Source of the DNA: an uncultured Eubacteriales bacterium
Lineage (GTDB): Bacteria > Bacillota > Clostridia > Lachnospirales > Anaerotignaceae
DNA: 19,380 nt
Assembly (NCBI GenBank): GCA_902406135.1
Contig: CABPCX010000003.1
Location: 1-19,380, forward strand
Direction: 5' to 3'
Position 1 is the stretch's first letter. Every line of letters begins with the position of its first letter. The position numbers and the translations under genes are program-made. Positions 5,881-13,081 of the stretch are shown piece by piece. The notes under the pieces were generated by a model, which was not told the DNA's origin, ran no database searches, and was given only the letters and a program-made list of their open reading frames with translations.

Positions 5881-7287
5881 TCAGGCTTTTTTAACGTTTA
5901 CCTTTTCTTTATCAAAAATACTTATTGCCACAAATACGATACCGCATACTATAACCATAAATATTCCTACGCTCTTGAATATGCCCGTAAGTGAAGGAAC
6001 AAAGTTCCAGAGTATTATGGCAACTATAGAAGCAAGTATTGTGCAGAAACCGGCTTTCTTGCTGGTAAACTTAGGAGCTATGAGGGCTCCGATAACGATA
6101 AATGATGTACCGATGGCAAGGGATAAAGCCTGCTGCATAGCGCTCAGTATGGCGCCCATCTGTGTAGCTATGAGATATGTAACTATACTTGATAAAACAA
6201 CTATAAGTTTGTTTACAAAGGATTTTCTGCTTTCAAGCTTCTTTGATGAAGGAAGACGGTATACAATATCCGAGCTGACCGTTGTGGCAAGACCTACTAT
6301 CATGGAGCAGCCTGTACCCATATCAGCGGCCCAAAGACCTGAAAGGGTAATTCCTCCAAGGACGGGAGGTATGCTCATAAGTATCTGGGGAAGGGCCTCA
6401 GCCGCTACGGCATCGGGCAGGAGAGCCTTGCTGGCTACACCAAGGAGGGCGCATATAAAGCCTACGGGCACCATAAATGCCGCACCTATTATATATCCCC
6501 ATTTAGCTGACCTGTCATCCTTTCCAGTCAGACCTATCTGTACTACACCCTGTACGGAATTTGTATTTCCTATCATAACTATTACCCAGCTGAGTATGCC
6601 TATCCAGCCCATTCCTTCGGTAAAGCTTAAGTAGGGCACATCGGGCTCAGCGGCCACGAGGGTCTGTATGGCGTCCCAGCCGCCGTGGTTGTTAAGGACA
6701 ATGACTGTGGCTACGATTACGCCCACATATATAAGTATAAGATTAAGCACGTTTGTAAGGGATACGCTTCCCATACCGCCTATCATGGCTACCAGCATAA
6801 ATATGAGGAATGAGAAGAATGTACCGCTTTCCGTTGTAAATACATCGGGAAGCAGGGCCGCCAGTATGGAGCCGCCGGCTTTATACTGAAGGGCGATTAT
6901 TCCCGACTGGATTATGCACATGGATATTACCATAATAAAGCTTGTTTTTTTACCGTACATTTCGTTTACGAGGGCGCTTATGGTGCTGTAGCCGCTGTTT
7001 CTGAGGTATCTTACCGCAAGGAAGGCGGTTATTACGGCGCCTATGGCCCAGGCTGTATCATACCAGCCCGCCGAAAGACCTACGCTGAAGGCGTTTTCCG
7101 CGATACCTATGGTTGACGCTCCTCCGATAGCCAGACCGGCTATACTTGAAGCCACTACGAATATACCGTTTTTGCCCTTATACATAAGGAAGGCATCGCC
7201 GTCCTTTTTCTGTTTGTGGGATACGTAAAAACTTATGCCGAATAAGAGTACGACATATAAAACAACTATGAGTAAAGGGATATTCAT
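5881..7287 (-). CDS. Sodium:solute symporter (SSS family)
   Basis: The 468-residue membrane protein has about 13 predicted helices and an SSS-family core: a short periplasmic N-terminus, 'AGLAIGGASTIGIAENAFSV' (50-69) at the sodium/substrate helix region, and 'GWYDTAW' (74-80). The C-terminus is basic (EKVNVKKA). The SSS family covers transporters of acetate, pantothenate, proline, sugars and other solutes; this one does not closely resemble a subfamily I can name. The ribosome site GGAGGAG lies 8-9 bases before the ATG. It follows a LarA-like gene on the same strand with a gap of 68 bases and no terminator, so the two are probably co-transcribed and the symporter may import the hydroxyacid handled by the LarA homologue. 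That link is inference. Confidence 0.88.
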   Translation of the reverse strand: MNIPLLIVVLYVVLLFGISFYVSHKQKKDGDAFLMYKGKNGIFVVASSIAGLAIGGASTIGIAENAFSVGLSAGWYDTAWAIGAVITAFLAVRYLRNSGYSTISALVNEMYGKKTSFIMVISMCIIQSGIIALQYKAGGSILAALLPDVFTTESGTFFSFLIFMLVAMIGGMGSVSLTNVLNLILIYVGVIVATVIVLNNHGGWDAIQTLVAAEPDVPYLSFTEGMGWIGILSWVIVMIGNTNSVQGVVQIGLTGKDDRSAKWGYIIGAAFMVPVGFICALLGVASKALLPDAVAAEALPQILMSIPPVLGGITLSGLWAADMGTGCSMIVGLATTVSSDIVYRLPSSKKLESRKSFVNKLIVVLSSIVTYLIATQMGAILSAMQQALSLAIGTSFIVIGALIAPKFTSKKAGFCTILASIVAIILWNFVPSLTGIFKSVGIFMVIVCGIVFVAISIFDKEKVNVKKA

Positions 7288-7355
7288 ATTTTGTTCTCCT
7301 CCGTATGATTGTACTGTGATGATAACTCCGCTGCCTGTTTATATTGACGTGGGGT

Positions 7356-8663
7356 TTAATTTTCCAATTCTTTGATAAAGGAGTCATACTGCTCCTTAAG
7401 CTGAGGCACAAGGCTTCCGCCGTAGGGTATTACATAAACGTCCTTATCCTTTGTATCTACAAGCTTCATAAGCTCGTCTATATCGCTGAATGCCGTAACG
7501 CCCATGGCCTTTACTTCTTCAGGGTCTATCTGAGAAAGAAGCAGTATGTTTCCTTTTCTTATTATTTCGCAGGCCGCATAGAATATATATCCGCCTATGG
7601 TAAAGTCTTTTCTGAGGCTTTCGTCAAGGCATCCTCTTTTAAGGGGCTCTATCCAGTCAAAGAAGTCTCTGGCGCCGCTTCCTTCACAGCATTCAGCCAG
7701 CATTACTACCGTACCGCCTTTTTTAAGGGCCTTTACGGCGTTGAAAAGGCTCTTTGTGGACTGATAGAAGTTAAGGTCCTTGGGATATCCTCCGCAGCTT
7801 ACAAAAACCACATCGGCCTCATGGTCTATGGGGAGACCGTAGGACTTCTGGATATACATACAGCTTGCTTTCCATGATGCGTCGAAGTTTCCGCAGAAAA
7901 GTCCGCTGTGTTTTGATGCCGAGTTAACGCATATATTGATTCCGAATACGGGGTCAACCAGTTTTCCCGCTTCCACCATATCAAGGTTTATGGGGTTATT
8001 CTGGGTCTTGCCGCTGCCTACCCTGTCATCCGATTTGGGATTTACGGGGTCAAGGGCTCTTATGTGGTTCATCTTTATGGTCTCTCTTGAAGCTATGCCG
8101 GGAATAATGCTCTTTCTTCCTCCGCCGTAGCCTGCCATAATGTGATGAACCGTTCCTGCTATGACTATGAGCTTTCTGCCCATGGCAAGGGGATTTACCT
8201 CTACCTTTGTGCCGAATGATGTGGTGCCAACATATACAAGGTCTTTGGCGTCGCAGTCATGGTCAACTACCTTGACATTGTTGTATACGTACTCTCCTGT
8301 CAGAGTTTTCTTTTCTTCCTCGGAATTCTTTCTGTGGGTTCCCAAAGCTATGACAACAACTATATTTTCAAAGGGTACGCCCATATCTTCGTGGAGATAT
8401 TTTACAAGCAGTCCGCATATTACGTCCTGATGCATCCAGAAACGGGTAAGGTCGCTTATGACTATGGTTACGGGGTCATCGGGTGTGATAAGCTCCTTAA
8501 GGGGCTTTGAATCAATAACTCCTTCCTCAACGCAATATCGGAACTCTTTTTCTATATCTTCAATTTCTCTCATTGGATTTTCGAGAAGTGTTTTAACGCT
8601 TCTTGCACCGTCAAATTTTATTTCGACAGTTGATTTGCCGTATTTTAATTCCATTTTTTCCAT
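7356..8663 (-). CDS. larA: LarA-family nickel-pincer (hydroxyacid) racemase homologue
   Basis: The 435-residue protein is full length for the lactate racemase (LarA) family. These enzymes carry a covalently bound nickel pincer cofactor and racemise or epimerise 2-hydroxyacids by hydride transfer. The key residues are visible: 'SDLTRF' with Arg74, 'GTHRKN' with His110, 'HHIMAGYGGGRKSIIPG' with His173/His174 and the cofactor-binding Lys184, and His200 in 'KMNH'. They sit at nearly the same numbers as in the Lactobacillus plantarum enzyme (H108, H174, K184, H200). AAAGGAAA precedes ATG 8663; a second Met is at codon 4. The aromatic residue after Thr-Arg and the Tyr/Gly-rich loop differ from the classic lactate enzyme, so other substrates (malate, hydroxyglutarate, aryl or short-chain hydroxyacids) are open. 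LarB/C/E cofactor genes are not in this window. Confidence 0.88.
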   Translation of the reverse strand: MEKMELKYGKSTVEIKFDGARSVKTLLENPMREIEDIEKEFRYCVEEGVIDSKPLKELITPDDPVTIVISDLTRFWMHQDVICGLLVKYLHEDMGVPFENIVVVIALGTHRKNSEEEKKTLTGEYVYNNVKVVDHDCDAKDLVYVGTTSFGTKVEVNPLAMGRKLIVIAGTVHHIMAGYGGGRKSIIPGIASRETIKMNHIRALDPVNPKSDDRVGSGKTQNNPINLDMVEAGKLVDPVFGINICVNSASKHSGLFCGNFDASWKASCMYIQKSYGLPIDHEADVVFVSCGGYPKDLNFYQSTKSLFNAVKALKKGGTVVMLAECCEGSGARDFFDWIEPLKRGCLDESLRKDFTIGGYIFYAACEIIRKGNILLLSQIDPEEVKAMGVTAFSDIDELMKLVDTKDKDVYVIPYGGSLVPQLKEQYDSFIKELEN

Positions 8664-8697
8664 TACAGCATTTCCTTTCTTAACAAATTTGTATTTT

Positions 8698-8726
8698 ATT
8701 CTATCACTTTAACGCTTTTAAGTCAA
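8698..8726 (-). promoter_or_regulatory. Promoter of the larA-like/symporter operon
   Basis: On the minus strand, TTGACT (8726-8721), a 17-base spacer and TAGAAT (8703-8698) give a start near 8690, 27 bases before the ATG. Confidence 0.75.
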
Positions 8727-8869
8727 AAAAATTTTCATAACATAATTAATAAATATATGTCCCCAGGCAGCTTAAATTTCATCAATTTTTTAATGCCGCC
8801 CGCAAAAAGCCGTCCCTCTGCACTGTCCGGGCATTTATGTACAGGGGTTCTTTACTGAAACAGTCCGGC

Positions 8870-8906
8870 AAAATAAAAAACGGAGACTGAAAAATCAGTC
8901 TCCGTT
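8870..8906 (-). terminator. Terminator of the CorC/HlyC-type gene
   Basis: A perfect 12-bp stem pairs 8879-8890 (AACGGAGACTGA) with 8895-8906 around AAAA. In minus-strand RNA it is followed by TTTATTTTTT-type sequence (complement of 8871-8880). Confidence 0.92.
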
Positions 8907-8917
8907 AATCTTTATTT

Positions 8918-10222
8918 TTAAAGTTCTTCTTCAAAGCATACAAGAGCTTTCTTTATTCTGTGGTCCCTTATCTCCGTTACCTTGATATGGAGTGGAGGAA
9001 GGCTTATCTCAAACTCTGAGCCGTCATCGGGTATTGTACCGTAATTGCCGAATATATATCCGCCAAAGGTGTCATATTCCTCAACGGGAAGCTCGATATC
9101 CAGTGTTTCGGCCACTTCTTCCAGGTCGGCTCCGCCCTGTATTTTCCAGGTGAGGGAGTCGATTTTTTCGATTTCGGGTTCTTCCTCTTCGGGAGTGGGC
9201 TCTTCGTCCAGGTCTCCCACTATCTGCTCCAGCAGGTCATTCATGGTTACAATACCTGTCATTCCGCCGTATTCATCAAGGACTACCGCAAAGTAATTGT
9301 GGGTCTTTTTCATCTGTTTGAAAAGTACGTCCGCATGAATACTTTCAGGCACGAAATATGCAGGCTTAACCGCATCCTTGAGTATCCTTTCCTTAGGCTC
9401 GTTTGAAAGCCTGAAAAAGTCCTTTACGTCAAGTACACCGATTATTTTGTCAACGGTTTCGTCACATACGGGGTATTTTGAATGTCTGCTTTCGTGTATG
9501 GTGTTAGCCCATTCCTCAACGGATTCTTCAAGCCAGAGCAGTGATATATCCGTCCTGTGGGTAGCGAATTCGTCGGCCGTAAGGTCGTCAAACTCAAACA
9601 CGTTGTTTATCATTTCCTGCTCTTCCACGTCTATGACGCCCTTCTGGCTGCCTTCGTCTACCATAAGACGTATTTCTTCCTCGCTGACTTCCTCTTCCTC
9701 AGCATTGGGGTCAATTCCGAGAAGTCTCAGAATGCCGTTTGTAGATACGGTAAGTATCCATACGATGGGAGCGAAAACCTTTGATATGACCGTTATCATG
9801 GGAGCCATTCCAAGGGCAAGCTTTTCTGTTTTTTTCATGGCTATCCTTTTAGGCACCAGCTCTCCGAAAACAAGAGTAAAGTACGAAAGGATAAGAGTAA
9901 TGACCACTACGGCTATGGAGTCAAGGGTCTGAGGTGGAAGGGCGGTAAATTCCTTTGCCATAACAAAATCCACAAGTTTATCGGAAAAGTTTTCAGCCGC
10001 AAAAGCTGATGCCAAAAATCCCGATAAAGTTATGGCAACCTGTATGGTCGCAAGGAATTTAGCCGGATGGTCCGTAAGTTTTCTAAGCTTTACTGCTTTT
10101 TTATTTCCTTCTTCTTCAAGTTTTGCCAGTTTAGCGTCGTTTACCGAAATGACCGCTATTTCCGCCGAAGCGAATATGGCATTTAAAAATATTAGAAAAA
10201 TCTGTAATACTATTGAACTCAA
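8918..10222 (-). CDS. CNNM/CBS/CorC-domain membrane protein (HlyC/CorC family, probable Mg2+ or divalent-cation transport)
   Basis: The start is set at TTG 10222 (434 residues), since AGGAGG (10234-10229) ends 6 bases before it. A longer frame from TTG 10240 would place that ribosome site inside codons 3-4. Domains: CNNM (DUF21) transmembrane domain, about residues 1-170, with 'NAIFASAEIA' in helix 1 and 'FGELVPKRIA' (119-128); an acidic linker; a CBS pair, about 205-340 ('HRTDISLLWLEESVEEW', 'VVLDEYGGMTGIVTMNDLLE'); and a CorC/HlyC C-terminal domain, about 350-434. Bacterial CNNM/CorC proteins (for example S. aureus MpfA, B. subtilis YhdP) are tied to magnesium efflux or homeostasis, and the CBS pair binds Mg-ATP. 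The old 'hemolysin' label is not informative. A possible leader peptide and attenuator lie upstream. Confidence 0.9.
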   Translation of the reverse strand: MSSIVLQIFLIFLNAIFASAEIAVISVNDAKLAKLEEEGNKKAVKLRKLTDHPAKFLATIQVAITLSGFLASAFAAENFSDKLVDFVMAKEFTALPPQTLDSIAVVVITLILSYFTLVFGELVPKRIAMKKTEKLALGMAPMITVISKVFAPIVWILTVSTNGILRLLGIDPNAEEEEVSEEEIRLMVDEGSQKGVIDVEEQEMINNVFEFDDLTADEFATHRTDISLLWLEESVEEWANTIHESRHSKYPVCDETVDKIIGVLDVKDFFRLSNEPKERILKDAVKPAYFVPESIHADVLFKQMKKTHNYFAVVLDEYGGMTGIVTMNDLLEQIVGDLDEEPTPEEEEPEIEKIDSLTWKIQGGADLEEVAETLDIELPVEEYDTFGGYIFGNYGTIPDDGSEFEISLPPLHIKVTEIRDHRIKKALVCFEEEL

Positions 10223-10250
10223 TTTAATCCTCCTAAACAATTATATCCCG

Positions 10251-10307
10251 AAAAAAAGATCGGAAAGGCACACCCATAGCCTAACATCTAAGAACTACGG
10301 GTATGCC
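10251..10307 (-). terminator. Candidate attenuator hairpin upstream of the CorC-type gene
   Basis: A 13-bp helix pairs minus-strand GGCATACCCGTAG (10307-10295) with CTATGGGTGTGCC (10279-10267) around a 15-base loop. The two non-Watson-Crick positions are G.U in minus-strand RNA but C.A on the plus strand, so the structure is selected, if at all, on the minus strand. UUU follows the stem directly, and a run of seven Us (10257-10251) follows after a 9-base gap, which is suboptimal for an intrinsic terminator. The 5' arm lies inside the last codons of the small ORF 10281-10388. Confidence 0.5.
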
Positions 10308-10388
10308 TCTTATATAATGTTCAAGATATTCAAGTTCAAGCAATCGGTTAGTATTATCGTGGCAACTATCGCCGCTGTCATCGTCCAT
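10281..10388 (-). CDS. Candidate 35-residue leader peptide with acidic N-terminus
   Basis: This is an ATG-to-TAG frame of 35 codons beginning MDDDSGDSCHDNTNR and ending IRGIPVVLRC. It has a perfect AAGGAGG (10406-10400) 11 bases upstream and a strong promoter about 50 bases upstream (10445-10473). Its stop lies in the loop of the hairpin at 10267-10307, and the CorC-type gene starts 58 bases after it. The position is that of a transcription-attenuation leader. Asp-rich starts are known, in the E. coli MgtL case, to destabilise translating ribosomes at low Mg2+, so a magnesium-sensing leader is an attractive but unproven reading. It could instead be an independent small protein, or the opposite strand could encode a small hydrophobic peptide (see rejected items). 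I do not recognise a protein family. Confidence 0.42.
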   Translation of the reverse strand: MDDDSGDSCHDNTNRLLELEYLEHYIRGIPVVLRC

Positions 10389-10444
10389 TGCTTAACAAGC
10401 CTCCTTAAAATACATAACAACTCAACTTATAATTAGTTCATTAT

Positions 10445-10473
10445 ATGATACCATAAAAATATTGTTCGGTCAA
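10445..10473 (-). promoter_or_regulatory. Promoter of the small ORF / CorC-type gene
   Basis: On the minus strand, TTGACC (10473-10468), a 17-base spacer and TATCAT (10450-10445), with an extended TGG before the -10. The predicted start is near 10438, giving a leader of about 215 bases before the CorC-type start. Confidence 0.75.
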
Positions 10474-10629
10474 TACGGTTAAATTTTTGATATTTTTAAC
10501 GGACAGGGTGCGGAGAATCTGCTGTGTTTTCTGAAATCCGGGTTTTACGGCAAGGCAGACAGCCTGAACAATCTAAGGACAAAAAGGCATAAAATTTGAT
10601 GTTTATCCGCCGTTTACGGGTCTTTATTA

Positions 10630-10658
10630 TTGATACTACCATTTTCCTATGATAAAAT
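10630..10658 (+). promoter_or_regulatory. Promoter of the lipoprotein/DUF4177 unit
   Basis: TTGATA (10630-10635), a 17-base spacer ending in TGA, and TAAAAT (10653-10658); start near 10666. Between this promoter and the divergent one at 10473 there are about 155 bases in which I see no gene or convincing motif. Confidence 0.7.
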
Positions 10659-10706
10659 ATATACATAAGCATTTGCATTCAGTTAAAACGAATAGGGGTG
10701 GTTATT

Positions 10707-11066
10707 ATGAAGAAGGCGGTTTACCTGTTGTTTTTGATTATTGTTTCGGTTTTTTCGGTATCCTGCGCCCATAATGACCAGGAAGTGCTTCATATGGGAC
10801 TTAATGCTTCGATTGTAGATATGGATACGGAAAATAAGACCCTGACCGTAGAAGATTCGGGTGAAAAGGAAGTATTCGGAGACAATTGTGTTATCGACTG
10901 TACCGATACATATATCATTTACTGCAACTATGATACCGGAGAGGTAAATGACATTGATTTTGAGGATTTGCAGACCGGCGACAAAGTTATACTGAGCATA
11001 TATGAATCACAGCTTTCCCTTTTGGAAAAGGGCGCCGAAACCATTAAGGCTGACCCAGAGGCTTAA
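10707..11066 (+). CDS. Small secreted lipoprotein of unknown function
   Basis: The start is set at ATG 10707, because AGGGGTGG (10694-10701) lies 5 bases upstream. A GTG at 10698 would sit inside that site. The 119-residue product has a lipoprotein signal peptide: Lys2-Lys3, a hydrophobic core, and 'SVSC' with Cys20. The mature part is about 100 residues, acidic and beta-rich, with alternating strands 'ASIVDMDTENKTLTVED' and 'DFEDLQTGDKVILSIYES'. The latter resembles the closing strand of small OB-fold-like extracytoplasmic domains (as in DUF3221-type lipoproteins), but the match is only by pattern. It is the first gene of a three-gene unit with a DUF4177 protein and an unknown protein. No function can be assigned. 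Confidence 0.75.
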   Translation: MKKAVYLLFLIIVSVFSVSCAHNDQEVLHMGLNASIVDMDTENKTLTVEDSGEKEVFGDNCVIDCTDTYIIYCNYDTGEVNDIDFEDLQTGDKVILSIYESQLSLLEKGAETIKADPEA

Positions 11067-11094
11067 CTGAAATCTGAATGGAGAAAAGGGGACA

Positions 11095-11268
11095 ATGAAA
11101 AAATTTGAATATAAAGTAATAACGATACCTACGGAAATGACAATAACTACAAAGCAGTATGAAAAGACGGCTCTGGAGTTTGAGAAAGAGCTCAATAAGC
11201 TGGGTGAAGAAGGATGGGAGCTTATTCAGCGCATAGACGGATTCTTTTTCTTTAAAAGGGAGAAATAA
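11095..11268 (+). CDS. DUF4177-family small protein
   Basis: The 57-residue protein starts at ATG 11095 with AAGGGG just upstream, 28 bases after the lipoprotein stop. It has the DUF4177 pattern: a first strand 'KKFEYKVITIP', a central helix rich in Lys/Glu, then 'LNKLGEEGWELIQR' (34-46), and a short final strand 'FFFFKREK'. The family is widespread, compact (about 55-65 residues) and functionally uncharacterised. It is predicted to be cytoplasmic, with no signal or membrane segment. It is probably co-transcribed with its two neighbours. Confidence 0.8.
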   Translation: MKKFEYKVITIPTEMTITTKQYEKTALEFEKELNKLGEEGWELIQRIDGFFFFKREK

Positions 11269-11290
11269 CACGCTGAAGCAGGTGATATTT

Positions 11291-11800
11291 ATGGGAATTT
11301 TTAAGATAGATGCAGATGAATTTGAATGGATAACGGGCGAAAAGGACGACCCCGATGACCTCTGTCTCCATGGAAGGGTAACGGCCAGAATAGGAGAAAG
11401 GGTCATTACGGACCAGGGCACGGTCAGTGCCACAGCGCTGTATCTTCTCAAAACCTTAACTGAAGACAAAATAATGGACAGCGCCGATATTCAGATGATA
11501 CCTTGCTGCGGACATTTTCTTATTGCAAATAATGACCTTTCGAAAGTCACCATAATAGGCTGTGACAACGGCACGGACTGGTCGGTTGTACATAAAGACG
11601 GAAAAATAAAGATTATCCTTCCTTCCGGTGAGGAAGAAACCGTTGACTTTGAGGAATACAAAAAAGAAGTATATGCCTTTGCGGATAAAATAGAGGCCTT
11701 TTATAAGTCCTGCAGTCCCAAAAACATACCTGAGGACGAGTTTGAGAGAAACGGATATACGGCTTTCTGGAATGAATGGCACAGGCGCAGAGGGGCTTGA
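11291..11800 (+). CDS. Uncharacterised cytoplasmic protein
   Basis: The start is placed at ATG 11291, with AGGTG 7-8 bases upstream. GTG 11282, which adds three residues, is possible. The 169-residue soluble acidic protein has no signal peptide or membrane segment. The N-terminal half looks like a small mixed sheet ('LCLHGRVTARIGERVITDQGTVS'); the middle holds 'IIGCDNGTDWSVVHKDGKIKI', where two strands flank a turn. The C-terminal 50 residues form charged helices ending 'GYTAFWNEWHRRRG'. I do not recognise a family. The fold style, small size and lack of catalytic motif resemble many Firmicute accessory or immunity-type proteins, but there is no toxin gene here, so nothing is inferred. It is the last gene of its unit and is followed by a terminator. 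Confidence 0.75.
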   Translation: MGIFKIDADEFEWITGEKDDPDDLCLHGRVTARIGERVITDQGTVSATALYLLKTLTEDKIMDSADIQMIPCCGHFLIANNDLSKVTIIGCDNGTDWSVVHKDGKIKIILPSGEEETVDFEEYKKEVYAFADKIEAFYKSCSPKNIPEDEFERNGYTAFWNEWHRRRGA

Positions 11801-11845
11801 GTGAAGCCCGAAAGGGATTAAAACAGAATAATATAAACAAAGATT

Positions 11846-11875
11846 AAGGACCGCATAAGCGGTCCTTTTTTTGTT
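11846..11875 (+). terminator. Intrinsic terminator of the lipoprotein unit
   Basis: AAGGACCGC (11846-11854) pairs with GCGGTCCTT (11859-11867) around ATAA and is followed by seven Ts. Confidence 0.94.
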
Positions 11876-12346
11876 TTGGTTTGCTGTCCGGGTGTATTGG
11901 AAGTGCCGTCTTAAGAGAAATACGTGGCGGATGCGGAATAAAACGAAACGGGCGGCAGGAATGGCAGATACGGCAGTAAAACAGAGCGGCAAATGGGGCA
12001 GAGAGCAAACAGGCAAGGGAAAAAGGCAGGAGAAAAGACCTAAGGGCGGCAGGAATGGCAGCAAAGGAAAAGTAATTTGAAAAGAGACAGGCAGAAAATG
12101 CGATGTGAAAAACGGCAGGCATAGCGGAGGGTCGGCCGGAAAAGGAAGCGGTCATATAATAACGGCAGGAGGTATGATAAAAAATCGAAATAACAGCAAA
12201 ACTCTGCAAAAGTAAGAGAGACTGCAAAAAAGCACAGCCAAAGGCTTCTATCGCCGCAGGCATTTGGACAGGCGTTTATGATGTAATGCGGCAGAAACTG
12301 GCTGGGCGCTGCAGAGAAGTAAACAAAGATATTAACATATAAAAAT
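11876..12346. other. Gene-poor purine-rich region with short repeats
   Basis: No convincing gene is found in these 470 bases between two terminators. The plus strand is strongly purine-rich. The 18-mer GGGCGGCAGGAATGGCAG occurs exactly twice (11950-11967 and 12044-12061), and the hexamer CGGCAG occurs six times (11953, 11971, 12047, 12113, 12163, 12289). Open but startless plus-strand frames exist, for example one ending at TAA just before 12343 that reads 'ASIAAGIWTGVYDVMRQKL' near its end. This could be a decayed gene. Basic low-complexity ORFs here have no ribosome site. Confidence 0.5.
11950..12061 (+). repeat. Direct repeat of an 18-mer, two copies
   Basis: GGGCGGCAGGAATGGCAG is present identically at 11950-11967 and 12044-12061, with starts 94 bases apart, so the two copies fall in different reading frames. 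Confidence 0.85.
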
Positions 12347-12376
12347 AAACCCCCGGAAATCTTTCCGGGGGTTTTT
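12341..12376. terminator. Terminator of the liv operon
   Basis: A 13-bp stem pairs AAACCCCCGGAAA (12347-12359) with TTTCCGGGGGTTT (12362-12374). On the minus strand it is followed by ATTTTT, immediately after the livF stop, and it also has Ts on the plus side. Confidence 0.93.
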
Positions 12377-12379
12377 GTA

Positions 12380-13081
12380 TCAGCCTTTTCCGAGATAGAG
12401 TTCTTTGACCTTCTCGTTGGCCAGGAGCTCTTTTCCTGTACCTTCAAGGGCGATATGTCCTGTCTCAAGAACATAGGCTAAATCGGCAGTATGGAGAGCC
12501 ATATTGGCGTTCTGCTCGATAAGGAGGATAGTAACTCCTTTTTTGTTTATTTCTTTTATTATGTTGAAAATTTCCTTAACGATGATGGGCGCAAGACCGA
12601 GGGAAGGCTCATCCATCATTATAAGCTTAGGACGGCTCATAAGGGCTCTGCCTACCGCCAGCATCTGCTGCTCGCCGCCTGAAAGTGTTCCGGCCTGCTG
12701 CCAGTTTCTTTCCTTAAGACGAGGGAAGAGGGAATATACCCACTCTATGTCATCGTTGAGATTGTCTTTTCTGAGGTATGCACCTATTTTAAGGTTTTCA
12801 AGAACGGTCATATCGGGAAAGACGTGACGTCCTTCGGGAACCAGTGTAATACCTCTTTTTACTATTTCGTATGTGGGGAGTTTTGTTATCTCCTCATCAT
12901 TATATTTGATACTGCCTGAAGCAGCATGAACAAGTCCTGTTATTGTACGGAGGATAGTGCTTTTTCCGGCACCGTTGGCACCTATAAGTGTTACTATCTT
13001 TCCGTCGGGAACTTCAAATGATACGTTACGGACAGCCTTGATACCACCGTAATTAACAGAAAGGTCATCAATTTTCAGCAT
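12380..13081 (-). CDS. livF: Branched-chain-type amino-acid ABC importer, ATPase LivF
   Basis: The start is set at ATG 13081 (233 residues) because GGGGTGG lies 6 bases upstream; a longer frame to 13105 adds an unlikely leader. Motifs: Walker A GANGAGKST (34-42), signature LSGGE (133-137), Walker B LIMMDEP (153-159), and the LivF-typical 'LLIEQNANMAL' in place of a classic H-loop. 'YVLETGHIALEGTG' is also characteristic. It overlaps the end of livG by 14 bases, which suggests translational coupling. It should pair with LivG to energise the LivH-LivM channel. It is the last gene of the operon, followed at once by a strong terminator. Confidence 0.94.
   Translation of the reverse strand: MLKIDDLSVNYGGIKAVRNVSFEVPDGKIVTLIGANGAGKSTILRTITGLVHAASGSIKYNDEEITKLPTYEIVKRGITLVPEGRHVFPDMTVLENLKIGAYLRKDNLNDDIEWVYSLFPRLKERNWQQAGTLSGGEQQMLAVGRALMSRPKLIMMDEPSLGLAPIIVKEIFNIIKEINKKGVTILLIEQNANMALHTADLAYVLETGHIALEGTGKELLANEKVKELYLGKG

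Noticed and set aside
8764..8870. Inverted repeats between the larA-like promoter and the CorC-gene terminator (AATGCC/GGCATT at 8792/8830)
   Set aside because: The stem is short with a large loop, has no T-run and is not linked to a gene start; too weak to call.
10317..10436. Plus-strand 39-residue hydrophobic peptide (MFKIFKFKQ...), like a type I toxin
   Set aside because: It has no ribosome site, and its ATG is part of a TATAAT. The minus strand has the promoter, AAGGAGG and the G.U-consistent hairpin. Hydrophobic codons arise naturally opposite the acidic small ORF. It is kept as a weaker alternative.
10496..10678. Minus-strand 60-residue ORF
   Set aside because: It has no ribosome site, and the frame crosses the promoter of the divergent lipoprotein unit.
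11456..12474. Overlapping minus-strand ORFs from within the unknown gene into livF
   Set aside because: They are Cys/Phe/Pro-rich mirrors of purine-rich plus-strand DNA, cross terminators, and lack ribosome sites.
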